A stretch of 41,691 nt of DNA from Bacillota bacterium (GTDB taxonomy: Bacteria; Bacillota_I; Bacilli_A; Erysipelotrichales; Erysipelotrichaceae), in contig JAUNDJ010000010.1 in assembly GCA_030526175.1 (NCBI GenBank), positions 1-41,691 on the forward strand. Reading direction: 5' to 3'. Both the position numbers and the translations under genes were made by a program. Below, in pieces: positions 40,971 through 41,691 of the stretch (position 1 is the stretch's first letter; every line of letters starts with the position of its first letter). The notes beneath the pieces were generated by a model, which had not been told where the DNA came from, did not search any database, and saw only the letters and a list, made by a program, of their open reading frames with translations.

Positions 40971-40999
40971 ATTATACAAACAAAAACGCCTTTTCCCAA
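40971..40999 (-). promoter_or_regulatory. Probable sbcDC promoter overlapping a terminator
   Basis: On the minus strand TTGGGA (40999-40994), 17-bp spacer, TATAAT (40976-40971). The -35 lies in the loop and stem of the preceding terminator hairpin. A second TATACT occurs nearer the gene (40938-40933). Confidence 0.5.
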
Positions 41000-41004
41000 G
41001 GCGC
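40981..41004 (-). terminator. Terminator of the interrupted gene
   Basis: On the minus strand CGCCTT / AAGGCG with a five-base loop and five T, seven bases after the stop codon of the remnant at 41012. Confidence 0.85.
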
Positions 41005-41011
41005 TTTCTTT

Positions 41012-41083
41012 TTAAATTTCTGGTAGATCAAATGTTCGTTCGATATCGTCGGCATATACCCATTCGGTATCCGTTACTGAAAA
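41012..41083 (-). pseudogene. C-terminal remnant of a gene interrupted by the IS element
   Basis: On the minus strand the last ~23 codons of a protein, ending FDLPEI and TAA at 41012, followed at the usual distance by a real terminator. The reading frame is coding-like (VTDTEWVYADDIERTF) up to the right end of the tnpB element, where it meets a stop at 41096-41098. The rest of the gene should lie beyond the element, outside the window. No family can be named from so short a tail. Confidence 0.6.
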
Positions 41084-41089
41084 CTTATA

Positions 41090-41106
41090 AAAAGCTAAAA
41101 GCTTTT
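41090..41106 (-). mobile_element. Right-end hairpin of an IS605-type element
   Basis: AAAAGCT - AAA - AGCTTTT, a 7-bp perfect hairpin ~130 bases downstream of the tnpB stop, as expected for the subterminal palindrome at the right end of IS200/IS605 elements. The exact end is probably within 41084-41089. Confidence 0.6.
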
Positions 41107-41300
41107 ATGTTTCATTCCTGCTTCTTCGAGTATGCTTTTGACCAGATTTCTCTATGTCTACTCACAGGTCCTTGTACTCTTCACAGGCTTAAATTCCGGA
41201 CTAACGTATCCGTACATATCTGCATTTGCTTCTATGGTGCTAATATGCAGATTCTTCTCCATAGGCTTTTAGATTCAGCGCCGCCTGATAATCTCGATCT
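41090..41300 (-). ncRNA. Candidate omega RNA region of TnpB
   Basis: In IS605-type elements the guide (omega) RNA is made from the tnpB 3' end and the right end, with the guide just past the element. Here the ~150-nt untranslated stretch between the tnpB stop and the right-end hairpin is G-rich on the minus strand and contains the phrase GAAGCAGGAATGAAACATAA, similar to the ends of other tnpB elements. Boundaries are approximate and expression is not shown. Confidence 0.45.
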
Positions 41301-41691
41301 ATCACATTTCCACATTCACATCGATAGATGCGATCGGATAGTTTTAGATCCTTTTTTATTTCTCCGCAGCATACACATTTTTTGGATGATGGAAAATATC
41401 GATCCGCTTTTATTAATCGGATTCCTTTTCGTGTACATTTGTATTCCATCATCTTTTCAAATTTATAAAATCCCTGATTCTGAATTTCTTTTGCCAGATG
41501 TTTGTTTTTCATCATCCTGCTCACATTCAGATCTTCCATGCACACAGCTCTTGGTTCTCGACCTGTGATTTGCGCACTGATCTGATGCAGGTAGTTTGTT
41601 CGAATATTCGTTAATCTATGATTTAATTTTAATAATAGCTTTTCTTTCTTTTCGATATTCTTTGTTTTACAGTAACTTTCTCCTTTCTTGT
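41240..41691 (-). CDS. tnpB: TnpB/IS605 OrfB RNA-guided nuclease, C-terminal part
   Basis: The frame is open to the right edge, so the gene is cut by the window, not by mutation. Visible: LNHRLTNIRTNYLHQISAQI, then VCMEDLNVSRMMKN carrying the second RuvC acidic residue (Glu), then KADRYFPSSKKCVCCG and YRCECGN forming the four-Cys zinc ribbon, and DRDYQAALNL with the third RuvC Asp. The first RuvC Asp would lie outside. TnpB is an RNA-guided DNA nuclease that helps IS200/IS605 elements persist. No tnpA is in the window. All visible catalytic and zinc residues are intact, so the protein may be active. Confidence 0.88.
   Translation of the reverse strand, partial: KKGESYCKTKNIEKKEKLLLKLNHRLTNIRTNYLHQISAQITGREPRAVCMEDLNVSRMMKNKHLAKEIQNQGFYKFEKMMEYKCTRKGIRLIKADRYFPSSKKCVCCGEIKKDLKLSDRIYRCECGNVIDRDYQAALNLKAYGEESAY

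Larger units (their letters stand above)
40910..41239. other. 330-bp region between sbcD and tnpB
   Basis: From left to right it holds the sbcDC promoter, the terminator of the interrupted gene, the C-terminal coding remnant, the right-end hairpin of the IS element and the untranslated tnpB 3' region. A plus-strand open frame from 40960 lies antisense to these features and to tnpB and is not a gene. Confidence 0.6.

Noticed and set aside
40960..41568. Long plus-strand open frame (202 codons) near the right edge
   Set aside because: It lies antisense to tnpB, the IS right end and the host-gene remnant, whose minus-strand frames carry clear motifs. Its composition is that of a complementary-strand shadow.

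Overview
This window is AT-rich chromosomal DNA from a low-GC Firmicute. Strong AAGGAGG-type ribosome binding sites, T-tailed hairpin terminators, a type III glutamine synthetase, an NfnAB transhydrogenase pair, SbcCD, Cmk-Der and elongation factor P all fit. The combination suggests the Erysipelotrichia, but that placement is an inference. No rRNA, tRNA or CRISPR array was found. Most of the window is housekeeping and metabolic chromosome; a partial IS605-type element (tnpB) enters at the right edge.

Layout. 1-4810: tail of a probable substrate-binding lipoprotein, small membrane proteins, an MscS channel, a promoter-terminator-bounded structured RNA (2385-2541), a secreted CHAP amidase and two HD-domain phosphohydrolases. 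4877-9341: a glutamine-synthetase-like protein paired with an ANTAR regulator, a YbaK deacylase, an Ntn amide hydrolase and an M20 peptidase. 9366-16653: a flavin-reductase-like protein, a trigger-factor-like chaperone without the ribosome-binding domain, a GH32 sucrase, the genuine type III glutamine synthetase and an AI-2E family transporter. 16725-20130: a WYL regulator, a DUF2779 nuclease and a zinc-dependent phospholipase-C-like protein in one operon. 20253-28853: nfnAB, a second free-standing small RNA (22587-22730), efp, an acidic tail-anchored protein, cmk, der, a lipoprotein with an apparently leaderless mRNA, a GT2-GtrA glycosyltransferase and a DUF523/TudS-like protein. 28854-29393 is an AT-rich gap with decayed coding repeats. 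From 29394 everything is on the minus strand: arsC-DUF5714, a YfbR-like/hypothetical/TerB-like group, a two-gene FtsX-type ABC transporter behind two dyad operators, a MerR regulator, a DUF4097 lipoprotein and sbcDC. The window ends in tnpB, whose insertion appears to have cut off the last ~22 codons of a host gene.

The most notable system is 4877-6614. The GS-like protein keeps the fold and the n1 metal and glutamate-binding residues. It has lost the n2 ligands (Glu to Lys, His to Gly) and the catalytic flap Glu (to Lys). Its partner is an ANTAR protein whose receiver-like domain has no phosphoacceptor aspartate. Together they look like a nitrogen-sensing pair in which a dead enzyme controls an RNA-binding antiterminator, while real glutamine synthesis is done by the type III enzyme at 13206-15293.

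Other points of interest are two uncharacterised structured RNAs with their own consensus promoters, an EF-P with Arg at the modified tip position, a leaderless lipoprotein promoter, and twin operators at an ABC transporter promoter. All family assignments come from reading motifs; no database search was run.
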